A stretch of DNA of 64,000 nt from Panopea generosa (lineage: Eukaryota > Mollusca > Bivalvia > Adapedonta > Hiatellidae). Positions 44,284-54,116 of this stretch are shown piece by piece (the first letter of the stretch is position 1; each line of letters begins with the position of its first letter). Under the pieces are notes generated by a model that saw only the letters and a program-made list of their open reading frames with translations, made no database searches and was not told where the DNA came from. Both the position numbers and the translations under genes were made by a program. Location of the stretch: assembly GCA_029582155.1 (NCBI GenBank), contig CM055907.1:11073874-11137873 (forward strand), in the 5' to 3' direction.

Positions 44284-44581
44284 CTAGATTGATTGATTGA
44301 TTGATTGAATATTTAGCGTCATTTTTATGCCATCGAGGGCTAACAGACGATCAGTTAACCTAACCACTGTTTCCTGGGATTAACCAGTACTCGAGCACAC
44401 CCCGTCTCCGCAAGTAACTGATAACTTTCCCACTTGAATCAGTGGTGAGAGACGAATGATAATGAGACGCAATGTCGTCTATCAATCATCACGGAGACTG
44501 TTGCCGGGCGGGGGATTCGAACTCACGACCCCTGGATTGATAGTCAGACGCGTAACCGACTGAGCTAATCGGGCCCGGCGG
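44284..44581 (-). mobile_element. tRNA-headed SINE, family A, full length
   Basis: The minus-strand head GGGCCCGATTAGCTCAGTCG ends at about 44577. B-box region GTGAGTTCGAATCCCCC, middle CAAGTGGGAAAGTTATCAG, tail (GATT)n at 44287-44306. This is the least diverged copy, with both A and B boxes intact. Confidence 0.92.
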
Positions 44582-45589
44582 CGGCGAGCTAGAAATGAGA
44601 TTAAAACAATTGCAATTTTCATTTTGCAAAAAAAAAAAAAAAATCAATGAAAAAAGTAAATTCTACTATATACCTATTGGTTTGAAAATAACATTTTATA
44701 TTTATAAAAATGCATTGTTGCCGAAATTGTATATAAACGGTATTTATTGTAAAAAATGGAAGACTAGGTGTTTAATTAGAAATAATACATTTCAGCATAC
44801 TATTAAAAAAATCGAATATGTTTAGATGTGTTAAGTGGATACAATCATCAAATAAAAATATGATTTATAAATTAAGTAAATATCTGTGCTTCTATGACAT
44901 TTACTTAAGACAAACATGTGGTTTAACAAACAGTACTTTAATTCTAAGCAACAGATGGCAAGATGCCAAACGACAGACTAGAGTACCCACTCCGTAAGAG
45001 ACTGCCTCTCCGAGTCTATGTCCGAATTTCTCTGCAGTCTGACTAAAATGTCCCGTTTATAAAGCCCCCGCATCACGAACAGTAATGAACAATCATATTC
45101 CATCGTGACATTCATGGAGTTGCTAACTTGTAAACAAATCAGTCAAGCTTTCAGGTTTGAGTCATCTCTAAAGTGATGACGTACAGCCTGACCCACATGG
45201 AACAGTTTGACCTGGACCAAATTCAATACACATTAGTAACATGTTGACCGATATTAACACAGATCTACACTGACCCAAAATTTATATGTTTGAATATTTC
45301 TTTTGTTTACATATATGTTCGGAAACGTGTTATGCATTGCTATCAGGATTTAATTGTGGACAATCATTATGCACTCCCCCCCCCCCCCCCCCCCACAAAA
45401 AAATTCCGAAGTATTCATGCGTCCGATCACAAAAAAAAAAACGTTTCCTTTCTTTGCACGTGCGTAACATCCGGTTTTTCACTTACAGGTTTTGCATAGA
45501 CAAGTAATAATTTGTTACTTAGCACAGATAAAAAAAACTTCAAATTGTTTTCAAAAAAAAAAAATAAAACCACACACTTTTATTTAGCG
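44582..45589. other. intergenic, no gene recognised
   Basis: AT-rich. It contains an A run (44627-44643) and a cytosine run of about 19 (45376-45394). A 76-codon frame at 44595-44825 is lysine/isoleucine/tyrosine rich, as expected of chance AT-rich frames. Confidence 0.5.
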
Positions 45590-46145
45590 ATGCCACGTCT
45601 TTCTGAAACTGAGAGATATCAGACTATTGGTATTCCCCGGCTGTTCCAGATTGATTCTTCATCATAATTCATCTTCTTGCAACTCAGTACGTACAATACT
45701 GCTAGATATGTCAGAGAAAGTGACAGACCCGACCGCGTACGTGCAACAACATTACGTACTCATCGCGTTATTACGTTAACTCGCCTATGTTTACTCTTTT
45801 CTTACCTGCAACCAGTACTCTTTGGCGTTACGGTGTTCATGCACAGATGGCCATAAACCGTCCGAGACAAAACCGTGTTCCAATTCTTGCTCGTCGGCCA
45901 TACACTGGACAGGCTCCGACAGAGCGTCATGTTATGGGCACGACGTCATTTGCAATACACGCGAAACCAGTGACAATGCCTCTGTATCCCCGAGCCTGAA
46001 CCACATAGAACACGTATGGAATAAACTGAGTCGCAGGGTCAGGTCCAATCATCAAAATGATATCATACACGATCTCCGAAATGCACTTACGTTTGAATGG
46101 CAACGTATTCCAAACAAGCTCATCGAACGTTTCGTAAGTTCATAG
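45590..46145 (+). pseudogene. Tc1/mariner-type transposase relic
   Basis: ATG 45590 begins MPRLSETERYQTIGI, resembling the N-terminus of Tc1-type transposases. After several frame changes the sequence gives ARRPYTGQAPTERH (an internal linker-type block) and SLNHIEHVWNKLSRRVR, then DLRNALTFEWQRIPNKLIE, the catalytic C-terminal region where family members have N-x-I-E-x-x-W. The central DDE segment is largely missing and no intact frame spans it. No inverted ends were located by eye. Confidence 0.75.
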
Positions 46146-47640
46146 AGATGACGCATTACGGAATGCATTCGGGGGGGAGGGGGGTGCTATGTCTGAGTTT
46201 TTTTTTCAGTAAATTACACAGAAAATTATTATAGCCATTAAACTTCTGTGCGATTTGTTTAAGTTGTAAGAACTTCACAGTCGATGTAAGCAAAACAAAA
46301 CAAAACATATGCCACATGCGTTTTCATATACATATAGGCCTATTTGTAATACATGTAATGAAATGTTGAAGGACATTTCAAAGTTCTTCTTTTTTTTCTT
46401 AAATCGAACTTATTTGTAACATTATATTTTATAACAGTGTGTAACTTGTAACTGCCTTACCGTCAAACATGAGAATGAAAATGGGTAACAAATGTCAATA
46501 AACGATAAAAACATGTCTTGCACTACAGATTACTCGAGCAACGTATCACCCACGCGCTCGTTGTCGCGTGCTCGTTTGCTTGGTTCTCTTGGAAGCCGTT
46601 TACAATAAACAAATGCTTCCATCACTAGAGATGTGCGTGTGAAGTAAGGCTAATTTAAACATTTAAAAAAATACACATACGGCCGATTGTATAAACAGGG
46701 TATTTCAATACTAAACAGGTCTGATATAATTAATATACATGTATTTATGTCTCTGATCATAAAAATATATTCAATCATCACCTGACCTTTGTGAAATAAC
46801 CTTTCCCTGTGTATCATTTAGGAGCATCTACATCAGTGTGACATATTGCACGTTTCACGATTTTTTTTTTATATATTACGTTCCAAGACGGAATCCGGAT
46901 GGTGAGAACATATGGAGTTCGTAACTCTGGAAGGCTCTTCTACTAGGCTTCCCAAAAAAATATTGTTTAATTTCTGCTTAAACAACCCCAAATTCCACCT
47001 GACAAAAATCTTAGAATCGCCTATAATCTGAATAAAGCTTGATGAAAGGTGGTCAATAACGCAAAGAGAGGACCATGATATGACAATGTGTTGTTTCAAA
47101 TATAACCTGATCGGTTAATTAAGAGGTCTCTAGATGGTGCGTGCTACGAATGTCTGAATCTACGGACATATGTTGTACTGCAAAAAGCCTTAATATGACA
47201 TTCTAAGATTCAAAATGTCTAAATAAACGCCCCAAGACGGGCCTCAACGTTTTACACCAATGATAATATAAATTGATTATTTCCATAATGTTACAAGTTC
47301 ACAACTTTTCTCAATACGGGATTATTTAGATGATGATATCTGTGTTATAAGCATATTACTAGTTTACTACAGTAATATGTTAAATGCCGTACACCCGGTT
47401 TATGTAGCCCAAAAACGAAAGTTGAATGACCTCATTTTTTGAGAGGGACAAGTTCTTAGTTGTCAGTATTTAACCTGCCGAATAATAATGGTTTGATATA
47501 TTTTGAAAAACCATAGCACTGTTTCTATAAATGGGAACAATCTTCCATTGACTGATTTGAAGATGTTTTTTATTTCTTTATATCACTTTTTTTTCCAGCT
47601 CAATTTATTTAATAAACATGAACTGCTCCTGAAGGAAAAA
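46146..47640. other. intergenic, upstream of INTS6
   Basis: No conserved gene was found. A 76-codon minus-strand frame at 46869-47099 has no known motif. A G run (about 46173-46185) and T runs are present. Confidence 0.5.
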
Positions 47641-47835
47641 TATCAACCAATCAAAAATTAATGGCGAACGGGTCACGTGTTCAGATTTCGTGGCGTGCTA
47701 GCTGCTGATTTCGGCAGCCAAACCAGGCTGCGCCATTGAATGAGACGGACGGAATTATCACGAATTTAGACGTAAACAGTCCTTTGGGGCTTCCGGAAAC
47801 GACTTGGATATAAACTTAAATGTTTCGTCTTCACA
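47641..47835 (+). promoter_or_regulatory. probable INTS6 promoter and 5' UTR
   Basis: In the 195 bases before the ATG are CCAAT (47647-47651), a YY1-like ATGGCG (47661-47666), a CACGTG E-box (47674-47679) and TTCCGGAAA (47791-47799), an ETS-type site. There is no TATA box at the usual spacing. Several housekeeping-type elements in one short, relatively CG-rich stretch make it a likely promoter; factor identities are inferred from motif only. Confidence 0.55.
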
Positions 47836-47946
47836 ATGACGATCATATTGTTTCTTGTTGACACGAGTGCGTCTATGAACCAACGCACATATTTGGGAAC
47901 CACCGTGATCGACGTTGCGAAGGCATCGGTTGAGAATTTTATGAAG
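47836..47946 (+). CDS. INTS6: INTS6 exon 1 (Integrator complex subunit 6)
   Basis: ATG 47836 opens MTIILFLVDTSASMNQRTYL, then GTTVIDVAKASVENFMK; donor GTATAC at 47947. D9-T-S-A-S13 is the MIDAS D-x-S-x-S of the N-terminal von Willebrand A domain, and the whole exon matches the INTS6 start (family: F-L-x-D-T-S-A-S-M-N-Q-R). INTS6 is a subunit of the nuclear Integrator complex, which cleaves nascent RNA from snRNA and paused protein-coding genes, and it helps recruit PP2A to the complex. Nine exons (111, 78, 150, 90, 190, 165, 215, 286, 95 bases) give 460 residues in one frame; the remainder is off the right edge. Confidence 0.96.
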
Positions 47947-48043
47947 GTATACAGCGTGGAATTGGTTTTGATAAGCGTGTTTATGTTTTGAAATTAAATG
48001 GAATCAACGCAATAGTTTATTCTGTCATTTATTCTTTATTCAG

Positions 48044-48121
48044 ATTCGTGCTCGCGATCCGAATAGCCGTTGGGACAGATACATGCTTTTGACTTTGGAG
48101 GATCCACCTATGAATATCAAG
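48044..48121 (+). CDS. INTS6: INTS6 exon 2
   Basis: Acceptor TTATTCAG ends at 48043; donor GTAAAA at 48122. Residues 38-63: IRARDPNSRWDRYMLLTLED followed by PPMNIK. R-A-R-D-P-x-S-R-x-D-R-Y-M-L matches the INTS6 vWA domain. Phase 0 at both ends. Confidence 0.96.
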
Positions 48122-50636
48122 GTAAAAGTCGATTTTCAGAGATGTGATCAAGGATCGAGTGTCAAGTTTTATTTCTTAGATATTTATCGCAGTAATCCGA
48201 CGCAAATCAAAGCAAATAACTTAGATTAACACCGGGTATTCGTCGAGAAAACACGGCGCGAATTCCTGCATAGGTCCTCTCGCCATTGTTTTCTCCCTGC
48301 TAGTGAGGGTTTATGGGAAAAATTAGGGTCAAGTCCACTGTGACCTTTGTTGTTTGCATACATAATTGGGTCGATTTGTGTATTGCAAAAAACGAGTAAA
48401 ATCATAAGAGTTGCATCTATGTCAAAACTGTCTCAAACATTTATTTTTACCTTTTAAATTAAGCAATAAACAAAAATGCAGTCTATTTATTGATTGCAGA
48501 CATTTTTAAATGACTGACATTGTTGACATATCTTGTAATCTGAAGTGTTGTTATTATTAATAGTCAAATATTGAATAAGTGTTATGAATAGACTTGCTGA
48601 CTTAATAAAGCAATTCATGGTTCCTGATGTTTGTACCCAGCTTATCACACTATTGCCCAAAGTACATCATCTCTGTGACACAGAAGCTGCAAGTAAACCC
48701 ATCCATGTTAAGTCTGGAAAAAGTTGCCCATAACTGTACCTGTAAAGGGAATTATGCAATAGTCTAGTTAAAAGCTTACTAGGTTTCACATGCAGTGGTC
48801 TCTGACAATCTTCTAAAACCAAATAACTTATTGAACAATGAATTTACTGGACCAAACCAATTATTACCTTTGTTTGGTGATGTTTACAAAGCTGTCATTA
48901 TTTAGCAGCGATGCTATATGGAACTAATTTAGTAAAAAATATCAACTGTGTTTTCCCAGACCAGTAATTGCTGCAAGTGTTGGTAAAATTTACTGATATG
49001 CATGTTATATGGACAGTTTCCGTATTGACTGTATCATGTTACAAATGCAGGACTGTGCATGACTCCATGTATTCTTTAAAATAAAGCCGATACAACGGCA
49101 GCAAATCCATTCAAATTATCAAATTTCAAATGGCCAACCAGTTTTACTTTGTGGAATTATTGTAGTCTATTTATAAACCAGGTAACCAGTGTAGGTTCTT
49201 CGCATTTTAATGTGTACATACGAATACTAAATTTGCATTATTAAAACTCTGCCTGGCATTCACACTTTTTGCAATGAAATATAAAAAGACAAAAGGAAGT
49301 TGATAAAAAAATAATAACAAACTATAAATTGTCTACATTATATAATGGGCAAAGTCTATTTACACTCAACAAAAGTAATAAACATCACTGTTGCAGTTTT
49401 CATAGAAAACTAGAGGACATTAAAGAGTCAAACATCAGCAGTTAAAAGCTGAATTTCATATTGCTTATCAGTCTACCTAAATCACGTAATATATCATATC
49501 AGACTTGTCCCGGCAATGCACGTCCCCACAGAAAGTCCTGTCATAGTCTTTCAATTATTATTGTACCCAGCTAGAATGCCAACAGAATTTATGGCTCTTA
49601 GATATAAAATTATCTGCCGCACCCCTAATAAAGGTGTAAATCAAGTCCTTACAGCTTAAACAAATCATGCTTGATGTCTTCTTTGAACATACATTGAGTA
49701 TTTTGCTCAAGGATACACCACATAGCCAAGGTGTGGGTTTTATTCTACTGCCTGTCATAAAACCACATACTTTGTATTGAAGAAAAATTATCAGATCCTG
49801 ATACAACTGTATTATCATTTGTTCTAATATTTGTGCTCTCAATAATTGACAGACAATCAGTAACTAATGACTCCTTCCTTGTAGGTAAACCAGTACTTGA
49901 GCACACCCACCTTTGCAAGTAATTGATAACTTTCTCACTTGAATCAGCAGTGAGAGAAAAATGACAGTGAAAACGCATATAAATTGTATATATAAATGAT
50001 CACAGAGAATGTTACCGGGCAGAGATATTAACTCTCGATCCCTGGATTGATAATTAGATATGCTGCTAACCACTGAGCTAACCTGGCCCTAATTTAATAT
50101 TATGAAGTTTTCCACAACTGGTTATTAATGCATCACACAGTTTTTTTTTAATGCATATCTAATCATCCGCAACTGATGTACAGATTAACAATATGTCATG
50201 ATACTGATATTGCTCTCTGTGTCCAAAAGGTTTAAGGTGCTGTCTCTGGATGACCACTCACCGATGAGGACGGGTTCAAGCCCAGCTTTGTCCAGGGACT
50301 TTTTATATAACCTGTGAAAAAATTGTAGTTTCTACTTATTCATTTTCAGGTTTTTCTACCATCCAAAGAAAAAGGATTTGCATATATAAATAAAAATAAA
50401 TTTTATGACGTTCAAAACAAAAAAATATCAATACATTTATCTTCCACTTTCATGTATCACAATGAATTGAAAGTTTGATCCTGAGACAAAAACTTTGTGG
50501 TTTCAGAATGTCCCTCAATTTCAAACCTTCACCTTCACCATTTGACCTTCCCCATTTTCAGACCCATATGATTCAAATGTATTTTTTTTGATAATAATCT
50601 GCTGTTTTGTAAATAATATGTAAGTTCCATACGCAG
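48122..50636 (+). other. INTS6 intron 2
   Basis: No exon. A family A SINE lies at 49883-50092. A minus-strand open frame of 94 codons at 49558-49842 is unrecognised. A partial family B-like SINE head is near 50222-50300 (GTCCAAAAGGTTTAAGGTGC). Confidence 0.7.
49883..50092 (-). mobile_element. tRNA-headed SINE, family A, tail-truncated
   Basis: The minus-strand head (AGGGCCAGGTTAGCTCAGTG near 50092), B-box region near 50037 and middle CAAGTGAGAAAGTTATCAAT are present. The 3' third and the GATT tail are absent. It is more diverged than other copies. Confidence 0.78.
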
Positions 50637-50786
50637 GCTGGATGGAAGGAAAGTCATGCCACATTTACAAGTGAACTGAAGAATCTGTATGCTGTGGGAA
50701 TGACATCAATGGGGGCAGCACTGAAAAGCTGCTTTGATCTGCTCAACGTTAACAGAATGCAGTCTGGGATTGATACATATGGGCAG
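50637..50786 (+). CDS. INTS6: INTS6 exon 3
   Basis: Acceptor CATACGCAG ends at 50636; donor GTTTGT at 50787. Residues 64-113: AGWKESHATFTSELKNLYAV, then GMTSMGAALKSCFDLLNVNR and MQSGIDTYGQ. Matches the INTS6 vWA core (A-G-W-K-E-x-H-A-T-F; F-D-L-L-N-x-N-R; G-I-D-x-Y-G-Q). T and G in the GMTSMGAAL turn fit the second MIDAS loop. Confidence 0.96.
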
Positions 50787-50803
50787 GTTTGTAAATTTGT
50801 ATA

Positions 50804-50930
50804 TTTAGCGTTGTTATTCTAATGAGACCTCAGTGATGATCAGTTAACCTTATCACTCATTCCTTGGATCTTGGGAGCACCCGTTTCTGCAAGTAATTGA
50901 TAACTTTCCAACTTGTGTCTGCAGTGAGAA
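50804..50930 (-). repeat. SINE family A fragment
   Basis: TTTAGCGTTGTTATTCTAAT, GATCAGTTAACCTTATCACT and AAGTAATTGATAACTTTCC show the 3' half of a diverged copy, directly followed by another family A element. Confidence 0.65.
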
Positions 50931-50935
50931 TTTAT

Positions 50936-51222
50936 TGATTGATTGATTGAATATTTAGCATCATTTTATGCCATCGAGGGCTAACAGACGATCAGTTAAC
51001 CTAACCACTGTTTCCTGGGATTAACCAATACTCAAGCACACCCCCATCTCTGCAAGTAACTGATAACTTTCCCACTCGAGTCAGTGGTGAGAGACGAATG
51101 ATTATGAGACACAATGTCGTATATCAATCATAACGGAGACTGTTGCTGGGTCGGGGATTCAAACTCACGACCCCTGGATTGATAGTCATACGCGTAACCG
51201 ACTAAGCAAATCAGGGCCTGGC
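50936..51222 (-). mobile_element. tRNA-headed SINE, family A, full length
   Basis: The minus-strand head ends near 51222 (CAGGCCCTGATTTGCTTAG). The tail (GATT)n is at 50936-50948. It appears inserted into or beside an older family A copy in INTS6 intron 3. Confidence 0.85.
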
Positions 51223-51252
51223 AGCAGTGAAAAAGAAATGGCAATGTTATAT

Positions 51253-51378
51253 ATCATTCATCACGGAGACTGTGACTGGTCATAGATTCATACTCACCAC
51301 CCCTGGTTTGAAAGCCAGAAGGGCTACAGACTGGGTTAACCTTTCCCGGTGCTATGTTTATTATACATACTGGGGAAT
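51253..51378. repeat. 126-bp direct repeat, copy upstream of INTS6 exon 4
   Basis: ATCATTCATCACGGAGACTG to ATACATACTGGGGAAT. The same 126 bp recur at 51818-51943 with a handful of differences. The start is SINE-A-like (CATCACGGAGACTG), the rest (GTTAACCTTTCCCGGTGC) is not. Confidence 0.85.
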
Positions 51379-51419
51379 AAATCTAGTCAGACTTGGGATG
51401 GCTTTTTCTGCAGACAATG

Positions 51420-51568
51420 GGAACTTATTTGCCAAGATGGCATCATGTTTAAAAGCTTTTGATCCTTGAATGATTTTTTTTCATTCCATGCATTAAACAA
51501 CACTGTCGTTTTAATATCTGAAAAAAATAAATTTTGATGACAATCTTGGAATTGATTTATTATGGCCT
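51420..51568. repeat. right-end fragment of a GGCCAT-ended MITE
   Basis: GATGACAATCTTGGAATTGA and TTTATTATGGCC match the right end of 23637-23934; upstream AACACTGTCGTTTTAATAT is also shared. The left end was not found. Confidence 0.55.
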
Positions 51569-51652
51569 TTTGGTTTAGTCTGGTTTTCCTTGAAAAATTA
51601 CTTGAGGATTGATTTATATAGTGATCTAAGCATCATATCTATTGTTTTACAG

Positions 51653-51742
51653 GGACGGTGCCCCCATTACCTGGAACCAGCTGTGATAATTGTGCTGACA
51701 GACAGTGGCAAACTGACATCGTCTAATGGTGTGCATCCAGAG
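51653..51742 (+). CDS. INTS6: INTS6 exon 4
   Basis: Acceptor TTGTTTTACAG ends at 51652; donor GTGAGA at 51743. Residues 114-143: GRCPHYLEPAVIIVLTDSGK then LTSSNGVHPE. L-E-P-A-x-I-I-x-x-T-D holds the last MIDAS-proximal aspartate. The exon is bracketed by a 126-bp direct repeat. Confidence 0.95.
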
Positions 51743-51817
51743 GTGAGATGATTAAACTATCCAAAACGTGGTAAGCTGCTATCCAGTGTCTACACCGCAT
51801 GCTTGTGGTTGCAAATT

Positions 51818-51943
51818 ATCATTCATCACGGAGACTGTGACTGGTCAGAGATTCAAACTCACCACCCCTGGTTTGAAAGCCAGAAGGGCTACAGACTGGG
51901 TTAACCTTTCCCGGTGCTATGTTTATTATACATACTGGGGAAT
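51818..51943. repeat. 126-bp direct repeat, copy downstream of INTS6 exon 4
   Basis: Same sequence and orientation as 51253-51378, 565 bp further on. It is followed by GCCACAGGATAATTCCAGAC, a fragment resembling the body of SINE family C. Confidence 0.85.
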
Positions 51944-52562
51944 GCCACAGGATAATTCCAGACTTGGTCCAAGGCCTTGTCTGCCCATTGCCTCCATAGT
52001 TAGAGGTGGTATACTATTGTCATGTGTTTTGCTATCACCCAAGAATGAAGACACAAAAACATCATCTAAGAAAGAGTGTGGTAGACGATAAGGTGAAGCA
52101 TAGATTTATGTCTGATCTCTGAAAAAGCATCCATTTGTGGTATCAAATTAACACTAAGAATAATACAATAAAATTGTAATTATGGCTTCTGTTTCACCAA
52201 CATTATACTTAAAAACTTAAATCTAATAAAAAAAGCCGGGTGATCATGATTTTAGACTGATTCTAGTAAAACTGCAAATTGTTGCATTAATGTTGATTAT
52301 ATAATTGATAAATAACCAGTTAAAACTTAGTTCAGTTTTTAAATAGAATGTTGGTGAAACAGGAGCTTGGTGGGATTATAAGTACTTTACAATAAAACTG
52401 TACTTATGATTGGTCTTTTTAAATACTATACAGTGAATAGTAAATCTGGTTCTTCATATGACTATCATCCCCACAGTGTTTCGATGCAGACTGTGGTATT
52501 TGCAGCTTTTATTGTCATCTTTGGTTAATCCATGTTCCTGCAATTGTTTGTATAATCTACAG

Positions 52563-52752
52563 CTAAATATCCCCATGAACTCATCCTGTGTTCCCGGGCA
52601 CGAGCTGACAAAGGAACCTTTCCGATGGGACCAGCGTATATTTGGTCTTGTGATGCGTCTGCCAGGAAGTGTACCGATTGACCTGAGTAGTAATACGTTT
52701 ATCCCTCCAGCAGAGAATCATCCACTTGATGCGATGTGTGAAGTAACTGGAG
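52563..52752 (+). CDS. INTS6: INTS6 exon 5
   Basis: Acceptor TAATCTACAG ends at 52562; donor GTGAGA at 52753. Residues 144-206 plus one base: LNIPMNSSCVPGHELTKEPF, RWDQRIFGLVMRLPGSVPID, then a less conserved stretch and MCEVTG. G-x-E-L-T-K-E-P-F-R-W-D-Q-R is a signature of INTS6 and its paralogue. A single INTS6-type gene is assumed. Confidence 0.96.
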
Positions 52753-52899
52753 GTGAGATGAGTAACATGTAATTTCATTGGTGGGTTTGTACCTGTGATT
52801 TCATTGGTCGATTTTTAGTAAGATTTTTCTTGTAATGTTACAGAAATTGTTACAAAACTTAGGTAATAATAGAAAAAAAATTAAAATATAAGGTAAGTT

Positions 52900-53480
52900 T
52901 TTATTTTGGCTATTTGAGGAAAATGAGGGCTATTCTACTCACCCGGGCGTTGGGCTTCGGCGTCGCACCTTGGTCAAAGTTTTGCATGTAAGTCCCTGTC
53001 TCAGTTACCATGCATGTATTGACTTGAAACTTTACACAGGACTCCCCAGTCATTAAACCTACAGTAACTGAGTAAAATAACTCTTGCATGATTATAATAT
53101 AAATTATTGCCCTTGTTTAAAGTTTTGCGTGCAAGTACCGTCAAGTCCATATCTCACAAAGCACTCAGTGTATATGAGTGAAACTTCACACAAGTCTTCC
53201 CAGTTATCAAGCCTACAACCTGGTTTGACTTGGAAATTCTGGTCAAAGTTTTTCGTTCAAGTGCCATCAAGTCCATATCTTACCAACCATTTAATGTATT
53301 TGATTGAAACTTCAGACAAGACATCTAGTCATCAAAAGTACCATAACTGAGTTAGTTAATTCTTGCTTGAATATAATACAAATTATATCCCTTTTTGTCT
53401 TGCCAGCGACGAAGGAGTGACGAGATTAAGGTGTTGCTTTTCTATGGGCGGTGACTGCGTCAAACATTTATATTTAGGTC
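52900..53480. repeat. diverged tandem repeat in INTS6 intron 5
   Basis: Three blocks of about 130 bp share GTCAAAGTTTT, AAGTCCATATCTCACAAAGC or close variants, GAAACTTCACACAAG and CCAGTTATCAAGCC. The type resembles widespread invertebrate non-coding repeats. No intact coding frame. Confidence 0.6.
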
Positions 53481-53484
53481 CAAA

Positions 53485-53945
53485 GTTAAGTTTTCGTTTT
53501 ACACTATTTCTCAACAAGTACAAGTGTTTGGACACTCATACTTCAATCATAGTTACAGCTAACACCCTGCATTCACATTATATACTGCATATGCTGAGTA
53601 TGACCTATATTGCATGATCCATTGACTTTGTTTGATGCTTGAATATTGCATTTATCTCCAACGTTAAGTCTTTGTTTTTACACTATTTCTCAACAAGTTC
53701 AAGTGCTAGGACACTCATACTTGGATCATAGTTACAACTAACATCCTGCATCACATTATATACTGCAGATGCTGAGTGTGACCTACATTTCATGGTCCAT
53801 TGACATTGTTTGATGCTGAATTTTGCATTTACTTCCAACATTAAGTTTTCATTTTTACACTATTTCTCAAAAGTACTAGTGCTAGGACACTCATACTTGG
53901 ATCATAGTTACAACTAACACCCTGCTTTACATAATATTAAAGTGT
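53485..53945. repeat. about 175-bp tandem triplication in INTS6 intron 5
   Basis: CACTATTTCTCAACAAGT, GGACACTCATACTTGGATCA and AACTAACACCCTGC recur at about 53502, 53680 and 53858. Copies 2 and 3 are closest. The unit includes TATACTGCAGATGCTGAGTG. Confidence 0.8.
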
Positions 53946-54116
53946 ATCTTCATGCTGGGCATGTGTATTTAGGACGGGGAATTGACAGTAATCCCTTTTT
54001 CACTGCTTTGGTTGTGGGTTTTAGTCCAGTCTGCCAGGTTCCTTGAAGGATAGTGGTTCTGTTCAGATTCAAATTGTTTTTCACATTTCCTCCCATAATA
54101 AAACCATAATATGGTT

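Noticed and set aside
49558..49842. 94-codon minus-strand frame in INTS6 intron 2
   Set aside because: No recognised motif and no splice support. Length is not exceptional for one of the long AT-rich introns here.
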